This document shows positions 44,607 through 54,580 of a stretch of 59,342 nucleotides of DNA, one piece after another. Numbering within the stretch: position 1 is the first letter of the stretch; each line of letters begins with the position of its first letter. The DNA lies in NCBI GenBank assembly GCA_016929415.1, contig JAFGIW010000035.1, positions 1 through 59,342 on the forward strand, read 5' to 3'. This stretch comes from Chitinispirillaceae bacterium. GTDB lineage: Bacteria; Fibrobacterota; Chitinivibrionia; Chitinivibrionales; Chitinispirillaceae. The notes under the pieces are model-generated. The model was given only the letters and a program-made list of their open reading frames with translations. It was not told where the DNA came from and searched no databases. The position numbers and the translations under genes are program-made.

Positions 44607-45311
44607 ATGAACACTCCCTCATTCTTCAAATCCGTCATCGTCCTCGCTGTCCTTCTTTTCCCCGAAACCGGCAGGACATTTACCATCGAGTCGGCTGAAC
44701 CGACGCACTACTTCTATACCCCTACCGCCTATCTGAACACCGAATTCGATATGGTTGGAAGCCTCCACGAGGCAGCCTATACCCTTCCGTACAAGCTCCA
44801 GGCGCATACATCGATTGTCGACAATGTCGGCCGTCTCTGTTTCGGCATGCGATACGGCATTCTTAACAACCTTTCGGCCGGCGCCGGACTGGCATGGTCG
44901 TTTTCATCGTTTCCCTATGAAGGCCATGGGATTCTTCACAGCGATCCCCACCCCCGTTTCGGTACGTTCCTCTGCTGGGGTCCGGTGCTTGAAGACCAGT
45001 TCGAAATGTCGGTTACCCCGCATATGCAGATCGGCTACCATTTTTCGATGGGAGGCGATGTCGGGATGATGATAACTCCGTCGAATTACTGGTCGATCAT
45101 CGGCGAATTCGGCTTTTTATTTGATTTCAATGACGCACGGCCCTATATCAACACGGTCTGGGGCGCCCGCGTCCATCCGCCGCAGATCCCCTTCCTCTCC
45201 TTCGACGGCGGTCTTGATTTTGTGGAAAAACCGCCCGAGGAATTCGCGCAGTCCGAGTATGCCTTTAAACCGTTCATCGACGCGATCTTTACGATGAAGA
45301 CGATGCGGTAG
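44607..45311 (+). CDS. exported beta-barrel-like protein, unknown function
   Basis: The product is 234 aa from the ATG at 44607, with AGAAAGG 6 nt upstream. A signal peptide (SFFKSVIVLAVLLFPETGRT) precedes a region rich in aromatic, Gly and alternating hydrophobic residues (RLCFGMRYGILNNLSAGAGLAWSF, MQIGYHFSMGGDVGMMITP). This fits an outer-membrane beta-barrel of perhaps 8-10 strands. No family is recognised. It stands alone between obg and lgt. Confidence 0.6.
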   Translation: MNTPSFFKSVIVLAVLLFPETGRTFTIESAEPTHYFYTPTAYLNTEFDMVGSLHEAAYTLPYKLQAHTSIVDNVGRLCFGMRYGILNNLSAGAGLAWSFSSFPYEGHGILHSDPHPRFGTFLCWGPVLEDQFEMSVTPHMQIGYHFSMGGDVGMMITPSNYWSIIGEFGFLFDFNDARPYINTVWGARVHPPQIPFLSFDGGLDFVEKPPEEFAQSEYAFKPFIDAIFTMKTMR

Positions 45312-45450
45312 GAAAGGAGTCGGGAGGTGCAACTCTCCAACCCTCCTACCCCCCACCCCCCCCATTTGCTTTCCCCCCCTGCCAGAAGCTATTTTCCGTG
45401 ACATAATCGACGCTTCTATTAACGTCTTTTAGTATCAATGAAAGGCTTCT

Positions 45451-46320
45451 ATGCACCCGGTACTATTTAAAATTTTCAATTTCCCCATCCACAGCTACGG
45501 CTTCATGCTTGCGATCTCGTTCCTCTTCGGTATCTGGCTCTCGACCTGGCGTGCCAAAAAGCGGGGGCTTAATCCGGAGGTTATCGCGGATGTGGGCTTC
45601 TGGGTAATCCTTTCCGCAATTGTCGGTGCGCGACTTTACTATGTTCTTCTCCATTTCGATGAGTTCAGTGATAATCTTCTTTCAATCATCAATCCGTTTC
45701 AGAAGGGAATGGTCGGTATCGGCGGGCTTGTCATGTATGGCGGTTTTATCGGTGCGATCGTTGCCGGAGTGATCTATTTCAAGGTAAAAAAAGTGCCGTT
45801 TCTTCCCTATGCGGACGCCATGGCGCCAAGCGTGGGTTTCGGTATCATGCTGACCCGTATAGGTTGCTTCATGAACGGCTGCTGCTTTGGCGCGGCATCG
45901 CACGGCGTCTTCTCCGTAAACTTCCCGCTTTCGGGCCCTGCCGGAGTCTATCAGCACCAAATTCATGCCGCCGGGCTTTACCCGTCACAGCTTTTCGAGT
46001 CGGCGGGCGGGCTTGCGATCGCGCTTATCATTCTGGCGGTCGGGTATGCGAAACCGTTTACCGGATTGCAGTTTTACCTGGTGGGAATTCTTTACACAAT
46101 CCTGCGTTTTGCAGTCGATTTTTCACGGCACTACGAAGTCACGGAGAAGCTTGGCCCCTTGAGCCATAACCAGGTGGTCTGCATCGTGCTGTTTATCATC
46201 TTTGCCGGACTGGTGCTCAAGGAGATGCTTTTTAAAGAAGAGGCTGCGGCCGCTGCTCCGAATACCGGCCGGGAGGCGACACCTGTTGACAGCGGCACTT
46301 CAACAAAAACTGGTTCTTAG
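45451..46320 (+). CDS. lgt: prolipoprotein diacylglyceryl transferase
   Basis: The product is a 289-aa inner-membrane enzyme (EC 2.5.1.145) that attaches diacylglycerol to the lipobox cysteine of prolipoproteins such as the SPOR lipoprotein encoded upstream. It has about seven membrane segments, the HSYGFMLAISF start, the GARLYYVLLHF segment, MYGGFIGAIVAG and the Lgt signature in TRIGCFMNGCCFGA. A 25-aa polar tail follows the last segment. comF starts inside its end. Confidence 0.95.
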   Translation: MHPVLFKIFNFPIHSYGFMLAISFLFGIWLSTWRAKKRGLNPEVIADVGFWVILSAIVGARLYYVLLHFDEFSDNLLSIINPFQKGMVGIGGLVMYGGFIGAIVAGVIYFKVKKVPFLPYADAMAPSVGFGIMLTRIGCFMNGCCFGAASHGVFSVNFPLSGPAGVYQHQIHAAGLYPSQLFESAGGLAIALIILAVGYAKPFTGLQFYLVGILYTILRFAVDFSRHYEVTEKLGPLSHNQVVCIVLFIIFAGLVLKEMLFKEEAAAAAPNTGREATPVDSGTSTKTGS

Positions 46321-47035
46321 TCTTCCCTCCCTTTTTCAGCGGATCGACGCGTTCGTCTTTCCGCCGCTTTGCATCGTCTGCGACAAACCGCGGCAAACGG
46401 ACAACCGCTGGCTCTGCGGCGACTGTCTACGCCAACTTATTGCCGGCATCACCTCCCGCGACGGTTGCCCGCACTGCGGCCAGAATCGCGCCGTCCGTTC
46501 CTGCACCTGTGCCGTGGTCTGGGATTATCCCTTCGACCGCATTGTCTCATTTGTCGATTACGGCGACACGGCCCAGGCCGTCATGCACCACGTCAAATAT
46601 CAGGGCAAGAGACATCTCGCCCGGTACATGGGACAAGTGTGCGCTCCGTACCTTGACAAGAGTATTACCGATGGGGTTGACATCGTCCTCCCCGTCCCGC
46701 TCCACTGGCTGCGCCGGCAGCAGCGGGGGTACAACCAGGCCGAGTGGTTCGCCCGGGGGCTGTTCGAGGATGTCGCCCGCCCGAAGGTCCATTGCGGAAT
46801 TCTACGCCGGGTGCGCCGGACGAAAACCCAGACCAAGCTCGACAAATCGGACCGACGGCGGAATGTCGCCGGCGCCTTTGCGCTGACCGTAAAGGGTGCG
46901 GCAGCCGTCAAAGGAAAATCACTATTGCTCGTCGATGACGTTATCACTACCGGTGCGACGACCGCCGCCGCGGCCGCGGTGCTGCTCGCCGGAGGAAGCG
47001 GCAGCGTGACGGTGGTGTCATTTGCACGGGATTGA
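46286..47035 (+). CDS. comF: ComF-family phosphoribosyltransferase-like protein
   Basis: The product is 249 aa. I choose TTG 46286: GGGAGG lies 9 nt upstream and the gene overlaps lgt by 35 nt. A zinc-ribbon with cysteines in PPLCIVCDK, LCGDCL, CPHCGQ and CTC is followed by a phosphoribosyltransferase domain with the PRPP motif LLLVDDVITTGATT. Family members aid DNA uptake and natural transformation, or have unassigned roles. No other competence gene lies here. Confidence 0.88.
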   Translation: MTAALQQKLVLSLPSLFQRIDAFVFPPLCIVCDKPRQTDNRWLCGDCLRQLIAGITSRDGCPHCGQNRAVRSCTCAVVWDYPFDRIVSFVDYGDTAQAVMHHVKYQGKRHLARYMGQVCAPYLDKSITDGVDIVLPVPLHWLRRQQRGYNQAEWFARGLFEDVARPKVHCGILRRVRRTKTQTKLDKSDRRRNVAGAFALTVKGAAAVKGKSLLLVDDVITTGATTAAAAAVLLAGGSGSVTVVSFARD

Positions 47036-47200
47036 GGGGGGATGGGCGATTCCGGTATTCAAGCTTCGCAAAGCCTCCGCTTGACTTGCATAATATAAAA
47101 TGAATCAGAAAACGCAGCTTATGCATCCATTTTTACTTGCATATTTCAAATGTTGTCCATAGCTGGAATATAAGATCTAAAAAAAGGAAGAATTACGAAC

Positions 47201-47797
47201 ATGGGATTTGAAACCATAATAAATGAATTGAGTGTCATATTCGCCGGAGTCGCAATCCTTTCAACGTTATTTCTGTTTCTGAAACAACCAATTATTATCG
47301 CCTATGTTGGGTTGGGAATGATAGCCGGTCCTTTTGGTCTTAGATACCTTGACAACGTAGAGCATATCGAGCATATTTCGCATCCGGGTATAATCCTTCT
47401 TCTGTTTCTCATCGGACTTAACCTTCACCCGAACAAATTAGCATCACTTTTCAAAAAGACGGCTCTTACCACCACGCTGACGCGTACTTCTTTCTTCCTT
47501 GTTTTCGGATTGCTTGCCTTTGCCTTCAAGTTTTCGATACGCGAAAGCGTTGTAGTTGGCATCGCATTGATGTTTTCTAGTACAATTGTCGGACTCAAAC
47601 TAATACCGACAACGACCCTTCATCAGAAGCGTTTAGGCGAATTGATGGTTAGCGTTCTGCTGCTTCAGGACATCATCGCAATCATTGTAATTATTCTATT
47701 GGGTGGTTCTTCCGAGCCGAACTTTCATTTTTACATCTTACAACCGCAAAAAGCCAAAACGCGGTTCAGCAGTTCAGCGGTTCAGCTCAACGGTTAA
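47201..47797 (+). pseudogene. CPA2 cation:proton antiporter, truncated
   Basis: The first 170 residues are a clear KefB/CPA2-type N-terminus with five or six membrane segments: LFLKQPIIIAYVGLGMIAGP, FLIGLNLHP, FSSTIVGLKLIPTTTLHQKR and LLLQDIIAIIVI. A complete member has about 12 segments and 390 or more residues. Here the frame leaves the family after LLGGSSEPNFHF and ends in unrelated residues. The DNA there has the short direct repeat GGTTCAGCAGTTCAGCGGTTCAG. A deletion or rearrangement removed the second half. AAAGGAAGAA precedes the ATG, so the start is intact, and the remnant may still be expressed. Confidence 0.75.
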
Positions 47798-47827
47798 AAA
47801 GCTTTCTTAAAGATTCCGATTCCATAA

Positions 47828-49375
47828 TCAATCTTCAACGGTAGTAATCCCCCGCCGCTCTAGCAACGTTCCTTCCGAACGGTATAAATCAACCAGTGCA
47901 ATAAGATAGGCCACAAATGAACGGGCCTCATCGAGTTGACTGTTTGTAAAATCACTTTGCGCCTGTAACACCAGAAAGTTGGTTGATTTCCCAACCCGGA
48001 ATTTTTCCAGTTCGGCATCCAGTTTTTTTTTCTGGAGTTCGCGTGCTACATGGATTGCTTCAATCTGCCGCCGGGCCCGCACTACTTCGATATAGGCTGA
48101 ATGAATATCGTACTGAACCAGTTTCTCCATATTTTTCACCGCTGCCGTCTGTTGTTCAAGGGAACACCGGGCGCGTTTCAACCGGGCAGAGGCTTTACGG
48201 TTAGGAACCGGAAAGCCAAAGAGCAACCCGGCGTTAACCTGATAAAAGGGGCTGGCAAGCGTCGGAAGCGCATCCTTAAAAGACTCTGAATAGGTATTTC
48301 TGCCCAGGGTAATAAAAAAATCCAATTTCGGGAGCAATCCATTCTTTGTACGTTTAACCTCCAATACTCCTTTTTCACGTTCCAATCGAGCCTGCTCCAG
48401 GTCCGGACGGTACTTCATTCCTATCTGCTCATGGACGGCGATTGTGTCTAATGTATCGGTCGGCAGGAACGGTGTATCCACAGGCAGCGGACAGGTGTAC
48501 CAGATGTTCTCTTTAGCCGGGTTGAGCAGATATAGAAACTGCAGCCGTGTCTGTTCGTTGCGGCTTTGTGCTTCGATAAGCGCACTCCGCCGCACCGCAA
48601 CTTCCGCATCAACAGCCGCCAATTCGAGCTCAGGCTGCTTTCCTACTTTTACCCGTTCCATGGACTCGAAACGCTGCTGCAGGGCCAATTCCAGGGACTT
48701 CTGCTGAATATTCATTTCCTGACCGGTCAAATATAAATCCCAATAACTCTTTTCAATCTCAGCGGTGATCTGTTCAGCCACCGCTTTTAATTCAAATCTT
48801 GAGATATCCACATCTAGCCTGGCTTTACGCAGATTGGCAAGATTTACCCCAAAGCCGTTACCCTGCAACAGTGCTTGCGTGATTGTGAGCCCCAGGTTTC
48901 CGGTATATTGATCCGTATACAGATCCGATACCGACCCGGTCATTCCGGTATAAATAGAAAAGGAAGTCCCGGTGGGAAGCGCTTCTGAAACACCCACGGT
49001 AACATCAAACCGTTCATCACGAAGATCAAACGGTTTCGTTTGGGAACCCAACCGCCGCTGAGATTTGTTGTCGCTTCTCTGCCCGTCGGCACTGATTACC
49101 GGATCAAATGCCGCCCGTTGTTCATCGGCAAAAGTACCCATCACCTCCGGTTCCAGTCGCTGTATAGTTACGGTGGGATTATATTCCAGGCCCATGATTA
49201 TTGCATCATGGAGACCGATCTTAAGGGTGTCGGCCAGGGCAATAGCCTGAGAAAAGAGATTGTTCCTGGCAGTATCGTCGCCATAGAGCTGCAGTGGTAA
49301 TGACAAGAGGCAGAGCAGGGTTATCACTTGCCTGAATAACATGCGGCAGTCAAGGCTGTGCATCCGGATCACCAT
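47828..49375 (-). CDS. TolC-family outer-membrane efflux protein
   Basis: The product is 515 aa from the ATG at 49375, the first start past the RND pump stop; starts at 49363 and 49342 are alternatives. A signal peptide (MLFRQVITLLCLLSLPLQLYG) is followed by two repeated outer-membrane efflux domains of long helices (LHDAIIMGLEYNPTVTIQRL, LDVDISRFELKAVAEQITAEIEKSYWDL; KFRVGKSTNFLVLQAQSDFTNSQ). The trimer forms the channel across the outer membrane. It is the third gene of an MFP-RND-TolC operon. Confidence 0.9.
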   Translation of the reverse strand: MVIRMHSLDCRMLFRQVITLLCLLSLPLQLYGDDTARNNLFSQAIALADTLKIGLHDAIIMGLEYNPTVTIQRLEPEVMGTFADEQRAAFDPVISADGQRSDNKSQRRLGSQTKPFDLRDERFDVTVGVSEALPTGTSFSIYTGMTGSVSDLYTDQYTGNLGLTITQALLQGNGFGVNLANLRKARLDVDISRFELKAVAEQITAEIEKSYWDLYLTGQEMNIQQKSLELALQQRFESMERVKVGKQPELELAAVDAEVAVRRSALIEAQSRNEQTRLQFLYLLNPAKENIWYTCPLPVDTPFLPTDTLDTIAVHEQIGMKYRPDLEQARLEREKGVLEVKRTKNGLLPKLDFFITLGRNTYSESFKDALPTLASPFYQVNAGLLFGFPVPNRKASARLKRARCSLEQQTAAVKNMEKLVQYDIHSAYIEVVRARRQIEAIHVARELQKKKLDAELEKFRVGKSTNFLVLQAQSDFTNSQLDEARSFVAYLIALVDLYRSEGTLLERRGITTVED

Positions 49376-49385
49376 ATAGAGGTCA

Positions 49386-52300
49386 CTATGCCGCCTGCAC
49401 TTTCCTGGAATCGCGGGTACGCTCAAAAAGGGAATACATCACGGGAATCAGCACCAGGGTAATAAGGGTAGAGCTCAGCAATCCGCCGATTACCACACGG
49501 GCAAGGGGCGCCTGAGCTTCACCGCCTTCGCCCATACCGATGGAAAGCGGAAGAAGTCCCAATACGGTAGTCAGCGTCGTCATAAGTATCGGTCGCAGGC
49601 GCCTGGATCCGGCAATTCTGACAGCTTCCACTACCGGAAGATTCTGATTACGGCGCAGTTGGTTGGTGGAGTTGACTAACAGGATTGCGTTGTTCACGAT
49701 AATTCCCGCAAGCATGATACAGCCGATGAATGCCTGCATGCTGAAGATCGTGCCGGTGAGAATCATTGTGACGGCAATACCGATGACGCCCATCGGGATC
49801 GCAAACAGCACAACCAGGGGGTCCTTGAAAGATTCAAACTGCCCCGCCATGACCATATACACCAGAATAATAGCCAGGATAAGCCCAACCAGCAATTCCC
49901 TGAAAGACTTCTGCTGTTCCTCATAATCACCGCCGAAGAGAATTGAAAAATCTTTGGATACCGGTATATTCCGCAGTTCTTTTCGAATATCCCCGATAAT
50001 CGATCCCATATCTCTTCCGGTAAAGTTCGCCTCAATCGTTATAATGCGCTCCTGGTCTTTTCGCTCGATACGGACCGGCCCTTCCCGGTTACTTATCGTG
50101 ACAACATTGCGCAAAATTACCGGTTCACCGAGGTTGTTAATAACCGTCAGATCGAGCAACTCGCTCATATCCTTACGGTCTTCTTCACTGAGCCTGACCA
50201 GGATGCGGTACTGTTTCCCGCCTTCACGATAATATGATGCCAGAGTGCCGCCGACAGCTGTTTGTAAAGCATCACCGATCCGTGACACTCCCAATCCGAG
50301 GTCGGCGGCTTTCTGCCGGTCGATGTGCAGTATCTGTTCAGGACTCCCTTCTTCACGGCTGATCTTGGTATCGGTAATGCCGGGTACTTTCTCTATTGCC
50401 TCATTAACGCGCCGAGTAAGCTGGTATGCGGTTTTCAAATCGTATCCGCGGACCTCTACATCGACGCTGTTTGCCGATGACGTTCCCATGCGTAAAAGGA
50501 ACAGCCCCTGACCGGCGCGGGTGCGGATAGTCACCCCCGGCAGGCCGCTCAGCGCCCTGCGCAAATCGTTGGCAATCTGTTCGCTGCTCCGTTTGCGGCT
50601 GTTTCGGGAAACAAGGCCGACACGTATCTCAGCAGTATGTCCGCCCGCAGAATGATAGCCGCCGCCGCCGATACGGGATAACATGGATTTCATTTCAGGC
50701 ACCTGCGTCCGCACAATCTCTTCCACCATGCGCGTGGCCTGGTCGGTGATGGACAGTTTCGTGCCGACAGCCATTTCCATATCGACCCGAACTTCACCTT
50801 CATCAGCAGCAGGCATTAATTCAACACCGATAAACCGTATAAGAATTACGGAAATAATGAATAATCCGATGGCTGAGAACAATACCGTTTTTTTATGTCC
50901 CAGGGCCCACTCCAGCAATCGGGAATAATGCCGCTCGACCTGCCGGAATGCATCTTCACTATATGAGTAAACGCGATGTAATCTATTTTCATTTTTATAA
51001 TGCTCCGATGATTGAACGCGCAGGAAACGTGATGAAAGCATCGGAATGAGCGTCAGAGCTACGATAAATGAACAGAGTAATGCGAAACTTACAACATATG
51101 CCATTTGTTTAAACATTATTCCCGACATACCACGGATAAATACCACCGGGAAGAACACGACCAGTGTCGTCAGGGTACTGGCGAGTATCGCGGACCATAC
51201 CTCACTCGTACCATCCAGCGCACTCCGACTGTATGAGGCGCCGCTTTCATGGTGACGGTAAATGTTTTCCAGAACCACAATGGCATTGTCCAATAACATC
51301 CCGATTCCCAGAGCCAGACCGCCGAAGGTAATGATGTTTAAGGTAAACCCGCCGAAATACATCAGTCCGAATGTCGCAACGACTGAAATCGGAATAGCGG
51401 TAGCAATAATGAGCGTGCTGGAAATGTTACGGAGAAATAGAAAAAGAATAAAGACAGCCAATAGCCCGCCAACCAAAGCGGATCTCCCGATATTGCGAAT
51501 GGACTGGTTAATGTATACGGAGGTGTCAAGCAATGGGATTAATGCTATCTGCGGGATATCGCGATTAATCCGTTTCATTTCCGCCCGCACGCCGTCCGCC
51601 ACTTGAACAGTATTGGCGCCGGATTGTTTGTTTATCGAAATACGGAGTCCCGGTTTTCCATTAATACGCACAAACTGGCGTTCTTCCTCCCACGCATCGC
51701 GCACATCAGCCACATCTTTAATCTTGATGGGCGCATCGTTACGGATGGCGATCACGGTATTGCCGATCTCATCAAGCGAGAGGTATTCTCCCTGGGTACG
51801 TACCAGGATATCGAGATTGCCTTTTTCGTACAATCCCGCGGGGACGTTACGATTCTCGTTGCGTAAAGCTGCAAGCAGCATATCGGTGGATATCCCCAGC
51901 GCTTTTAACTGATCAGCATGCACATCGACATGAATCTCCCGGCTCAATCCTCCCCTAATATCAACCGCTGCCACTCCCGGCACCCTTTCCAGCCGGTACT
52001 TTACCTGATCTTCAACCATGCGACGCAAATCCAGTGGATTCAGATCGCTGGAAATACCGATAAAAAGTATCGGAAAAGCGGACAGATCGAATTTACGAAT
52101 CATAGGGCGGGCTATGTCTTCTGGCAACCGTGACAGCACACGATCAATGCGGTCGCGAATATCATTTGCCGCCACATCCAGATCGGTTCCCCAGCTGAAT
52201 GCCACACGAACCTGACTCCTGCCTTCAGTTGACGAGGAGGTGATCTCTTCCACCCCCTGCACAGCCGCAAGCGCTTCCTCAATAGGGCGTGTAACCGACT

Positions 52301-52481
52301 CTTCAATTTCCTGTGGTCCGACATTCTCATAATCGGCGACGACCGAGATTGTCGGATAGGTGATTTCAGGCATCAGGTCAATGGCCAGACGGCCGAATGA
52401 AACCAATCCAAGGATAATGACAACGAGGAAAATAATAGCGGTGAGGATTGGTCGATGAACGGGTCCGGATGCAATATTCAC
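49386..52481 (-). CDS. RND efflux pump, inner-membrane subunit (AcrB/HAE1 type)
   Basis: The product is a 1031-aa proton-driven RND transporter with 12 membrane segments and two large periplasmic loops. Hallmarks are SGPVHRPILTAIIFLVVIILG at the N-terminus, RIDRVLSRLPEDI, the segment 4 motif GLALGIGMLLDNAIVVLENI and the C-terminal GIIVNNAILLVNSTNQLRR. The proton-relay position has one Asp followed by Asn (LLDNAI) where AcrB has two Asp, a variant found in many HAE pumps. It overlaps the MFP gene by 4 nt. Substrate is unknown: drugs, lipids or metals. Confidence 0.93.
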   Translation of the reverse strand: MNIASGPVHRPILTAIIFLVVIILGLVSFGRLAIDLMPEITYPTISVVADYENVGPQEIEESVTRPIEEALAAVQGVEEITSSSTEGRSQVRVAFSWGTDLDVAANDIRDRIDRVLSRLPEDIARPMIRKFDLSAFPILFIGISSDLNPLDLRRMVEDQVKYRLERVPGVAAVDIRGGLSREIHVDVHADQLKALGISTDMLLAALRNENRNVPAGLYEKGNLDILVRTQGEYLSLDEIGNTVIAIRNDAPIKIKDVADVRDAWEEERQFVRINGKPGLRISINKQSGANTVQVADGVRAEMKRINRDIPQIALIPLLDTSVYINQSIRNIGRSALVGGLLAVFILFLFLRNISSTLIIATAIPISVVATFGLMYFGGFTLNIITFGGLALGIGMLLDNAIVVLENIYRHHESGASYSRSALDGTSEVWSAILASTLTTLVVFFPVVFIRGMSGIMFKQMAYVVSFALLCSFIVALTLIPMLSSRFLRVQSSEHYKNENRLHRVYSYSEDAFRQVERHYSRLLEWALGHKKTVLFSAIGLFIISVILIRFIGVELMPAADEGEVRVDMEMAVGTKLSITDQATRMVEEIVRTQVPEMKSMLSRIGGGGYHSAGGHTAEIRVGLVSRNSRKRSSEQIANDLRRALSGLPGVTIRTRAGQGLFLLRMGTSSANSVDVEVRGYDLKTAYQLTRRVNEAIEKVPGITDTKISREEGSPEQILHIDRQKAADLGLGVSRIGDALQTAVGGTLASYYREGGKQYRILVRLSEEDRKDMSELLDLTVINNLGEPVILRNVVTISNREGPVRIERKDQERIITIEANFTGRDMGSIIGDIRKELRNIPVSKDFSILFGGDYEEQQKSFRELLVGLILAIILVYMVMAGQFESFKDPLVVLFAIPMGVIGIAVTMILTGTIFSMQAFIGCIMLAGIIVNNAILLVNSTNQLRRNQNLPVVEAVRIAGSRRLRPILMTTLTTVLGLLPLSIGMGEGGEAQAPLARVVIGGLLSSTLITLVLIPVMYSLFERTRDSRKVQAA

Positions 52482-53674
52482 TGCTTTTTTTCCTTGTCTT
52501 TCACCGCACTTGCTCTGTCCGGTATGTCCGTTGATCCTTTCGGGAGAATAACAGGGCTTCCATCATCCAGCAGATGCTGTCCCAGGGTTACCAGAAGACC
52601 GGTAAGCTGCGGCGAAAGTATTTCGGTATAACTCGGGGTCACAATCCCGGTTGTTACCGGGAAAAAACGGGCAACATGCTCATCACCCGACACGATAAAA
52701 ACGCCAATTACCCCTTTATTATTTACAATTGCTTTACTCGGTACCTTCTGTGCCGTTTCTTTTTCGGCGATAACCACTTCAATCCGGACAAACATACCCG
52801 GTTTAAGGAATAATGAATCGTTGGCGATTTCCACTTCCATCCGTGCCAGGCGTGAATTTTCCTGCAGCATCGGAGCAACCCGGGAAACAATGCCTGTAAA
52901 GCGCTGCGAGGGAAAAGCATCGACCGTCACCGTGGCCTGTTGCCCGGTTGTAATGTACGCGTAATCACGCTCAACGATAAACGTTTTAACGATAACGGAA
53001 TCAATACCGATGACGGATACTACCGGGGAATTGGGTGCAAGCAACGCTCCTTCATCCGCAAACCGCTCGCCGATAAACCCCTTTTTTGAAGCAGTCAATC
53101 GTGTGTAACTCAGCCGTATCCGAGCCGCATTAAGTGCAGCCTGCCGCTGCTCAACCTGAGCCTTCGCCAGTTGATAACGGGACTCCTGGGCGGAATAATT
53201 CGACACCGCAGCATCAAGCTCGGAAGGAGAGGCAATACCCTTGGCCTGAAGTGATTCCTCCCGTTGTTTTTCCTGTTTGGCCTGCTCAAACAGAATGCGT
53301 GATTCGGTACGAGATGCTTCAGCTATTTTCAGATTGGCATCCGCTTCAATTACCCCCTGCTGGTATTCAGCATCGTCAATGCGGGCAATAATTTCACCGG
53401 CGTTAACCCAGTCGCCGATACGCTTGGTGATGGCAACAATCCGGCCGGATACTTTCGGCGCAATAATGTACAGGTATTTTGGATTTATAGTCCCGGTCAA
53501 CGACCGTATTTCGGAAAGAGGACCGAAACGCACGCTATCAACTTCCACGGCTACCGGCGGCCGTTTAGGCCGGGCAGTATTTTTATTCTTACTGAAAAAA
53601 ATGAGCGCACCGACACGCCAGACAAGCAGCAGTACGAATAGCAGACCTATGCTGAGTAAAATTTTTTTCTTCAT
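52478..53674 (-). CDS. RND efflux periplasmic adaptor (MFP/HlyD type)
   Basis: The product is 398 aa from the ATG at 53674 (AGGA about 10 nt upstream). An N-terminal membrane anchor (ILLSIGLLFVLLLVWRVGALIFF) precedes the lipoyl half-motifs (YLYIIAPKVSGRIVAITKRIGDWVNAGEIIARID, and LTASKKGFIGERFADEGALL), a helical hairpin and the beta-barrel domain (GQQATVTVDAFPSQRFTGIV). It bridges pump and TolC protein. First gene of its operon; its 193-bp upstream spacer is shared with a divergent gene. Confidence 0.92.
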   Translation of the reverse strand: MKKKILLSIGLLFVLLLVWRVGALIFFSKNKNTARPKRPPVAVEVDSVRFGPLSEIRSLTGTINPKYLYIIAPKVSGRIVAITKRIGDWVNAGEIIARIDDAEYQQGVIEADANLKIAEASRTESRILFEQAKQEKQREESLQAKGIASPSELDAAVSNYSAQESRYQLAKAQVEQRQAALNAARIRLSYTRLTASKKGFIGERFADEGALLAPNSPVVSVIGIDSVIVKTFIVERDYAYITTGQQATVTVDAFPSQRFTGIVSRVAPMLQENSRLARMEVEIANDSLFLKPGMFVRIEVVIAEKETAQKVPSKAIVNNKGVIGVFIVSGDEHVARFFPVTTGIVTPSYTEILSPQLTGLLVTLGQHLLDDGSPVILPKGSTDIPDRASAVKDKEKKQ

Positions 53675-53867
53675 TATCGGGGAATCCTGTTCAAGATGAA
53701 AATTAGTATCCCGATGGATAAAATACAAGAATCGAAAATAACTGTCGCACGGATGGATTACTCACTGTAGCCGGTTACTCAATGAAAATGACGTTCAGCT
53801 TGCCAAGCATGGAGTATATTCCTATTTGTGTAATACAGGTCCATTTCGGATGCGGGAGTCATGAACG

Positions 53868-54437
53868 ATGAAAGTTACCTTCTTCACACGGCCCCAAACG
53901 GCAGCAGTCCTCTCTTCTATTTCAATTCTTCTTCTTGGGTATTTTGATTACGTCAGCGGCTGGGAATTCGGATTTTTTGTCTTCTATTTTCTGCCGATCA
54001 TTTATACGGCATGGTACTGCCGGCTGAAATCATCGGTGATTATATCGGTCCTTTCCGCGGCGGTATGGTTTTTTGCGGATTATTCACTCCAGCCTCACTA
54101 TTCATCACAATTTTTTTCGCTCTGGAATTCAATGATACGTCTCTGTGTATTCCTGCTGATTGTTTTCTCTATCGATAAAATCAAAAAGGGTGTTACTGCC
54201 GAACGAAAGATATCAGACGACCTCCGGACGGCGCTTACCCAGATAAAAACACTGCGCGGACTTATTCCCATCTGCGCCTCCTGCAAAAAAATCCGCAACG
54301 ATCAGGGGTACTGGGAGCAGATTGAAAAGTACATCACCGAGCATTCCGAAGCTGATTTCACGCATGGTCTCTGTGAAACATGTGCGCGGAAACTTTACCC
54401 TGAGGCTTTCGGGGAAGAGGAAACATCGGAAGGATAA
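53868..54437 (+). CDS. four-TM membrane protein with CxxCK...HxxCxxC C-domain
   Basis: The product is 189 aa. Residues 8-105 form four membrane segments (AVLSSISILLLGYF, FGFFVFYFLPIIYTAWY, VIISVLSAAVWFFADY, MIRLCVFLLIVFSID). After a short helical linker, residues about 128-178 carry LRGLIPICASCKKIRNDQGYW, then HGLCETCARKLYPE. This roughly 50-aa module has two Cys pairs and a His and is, from memory, common at the C-terminus of PAS and response-regulator proteins, without a known role. Metal binding is plausible. The pairing with a membrane sensor-like part suggests signalling. It diverges from the efflux operon. Confidence 0.65.
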   Translation: MKVTFFTRPQTAAVLSSISILLLGYFDYVSGWEFGFFVFYFLPIIYTAWYCRLKSSVIISVLSAAVWFFADYSLQPHYSSQFFSLWNSMIRLCVFLLIVFSIDKIKKGVTAERKISDDLRTALTQIKTLRGLIPICASCKKIRNDQGYWEQIEKYITEHSEADFTHGLCETCARKLYPEAFGEEETSEG

Positions 54438-54580
54438 GCGCGGTGTACGGGGACTGATATGACGAAAGATACCGGAACGGTCTTCGGGGACTTGAATGAG
54501 TTTCTTGACAAATTTCATGCACGATCTTTTCAACGGCAGGCAACGGTAGGTAAGTAGTGCTTTGCCCTGCCTGAACCACT

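Noticed and set aside
46202..46285. Earlier start for comF
   Set aside because: It would lie deep inside lgt without a ribosome-binding site; TTG 46286 has GGGAGG at proper distance.
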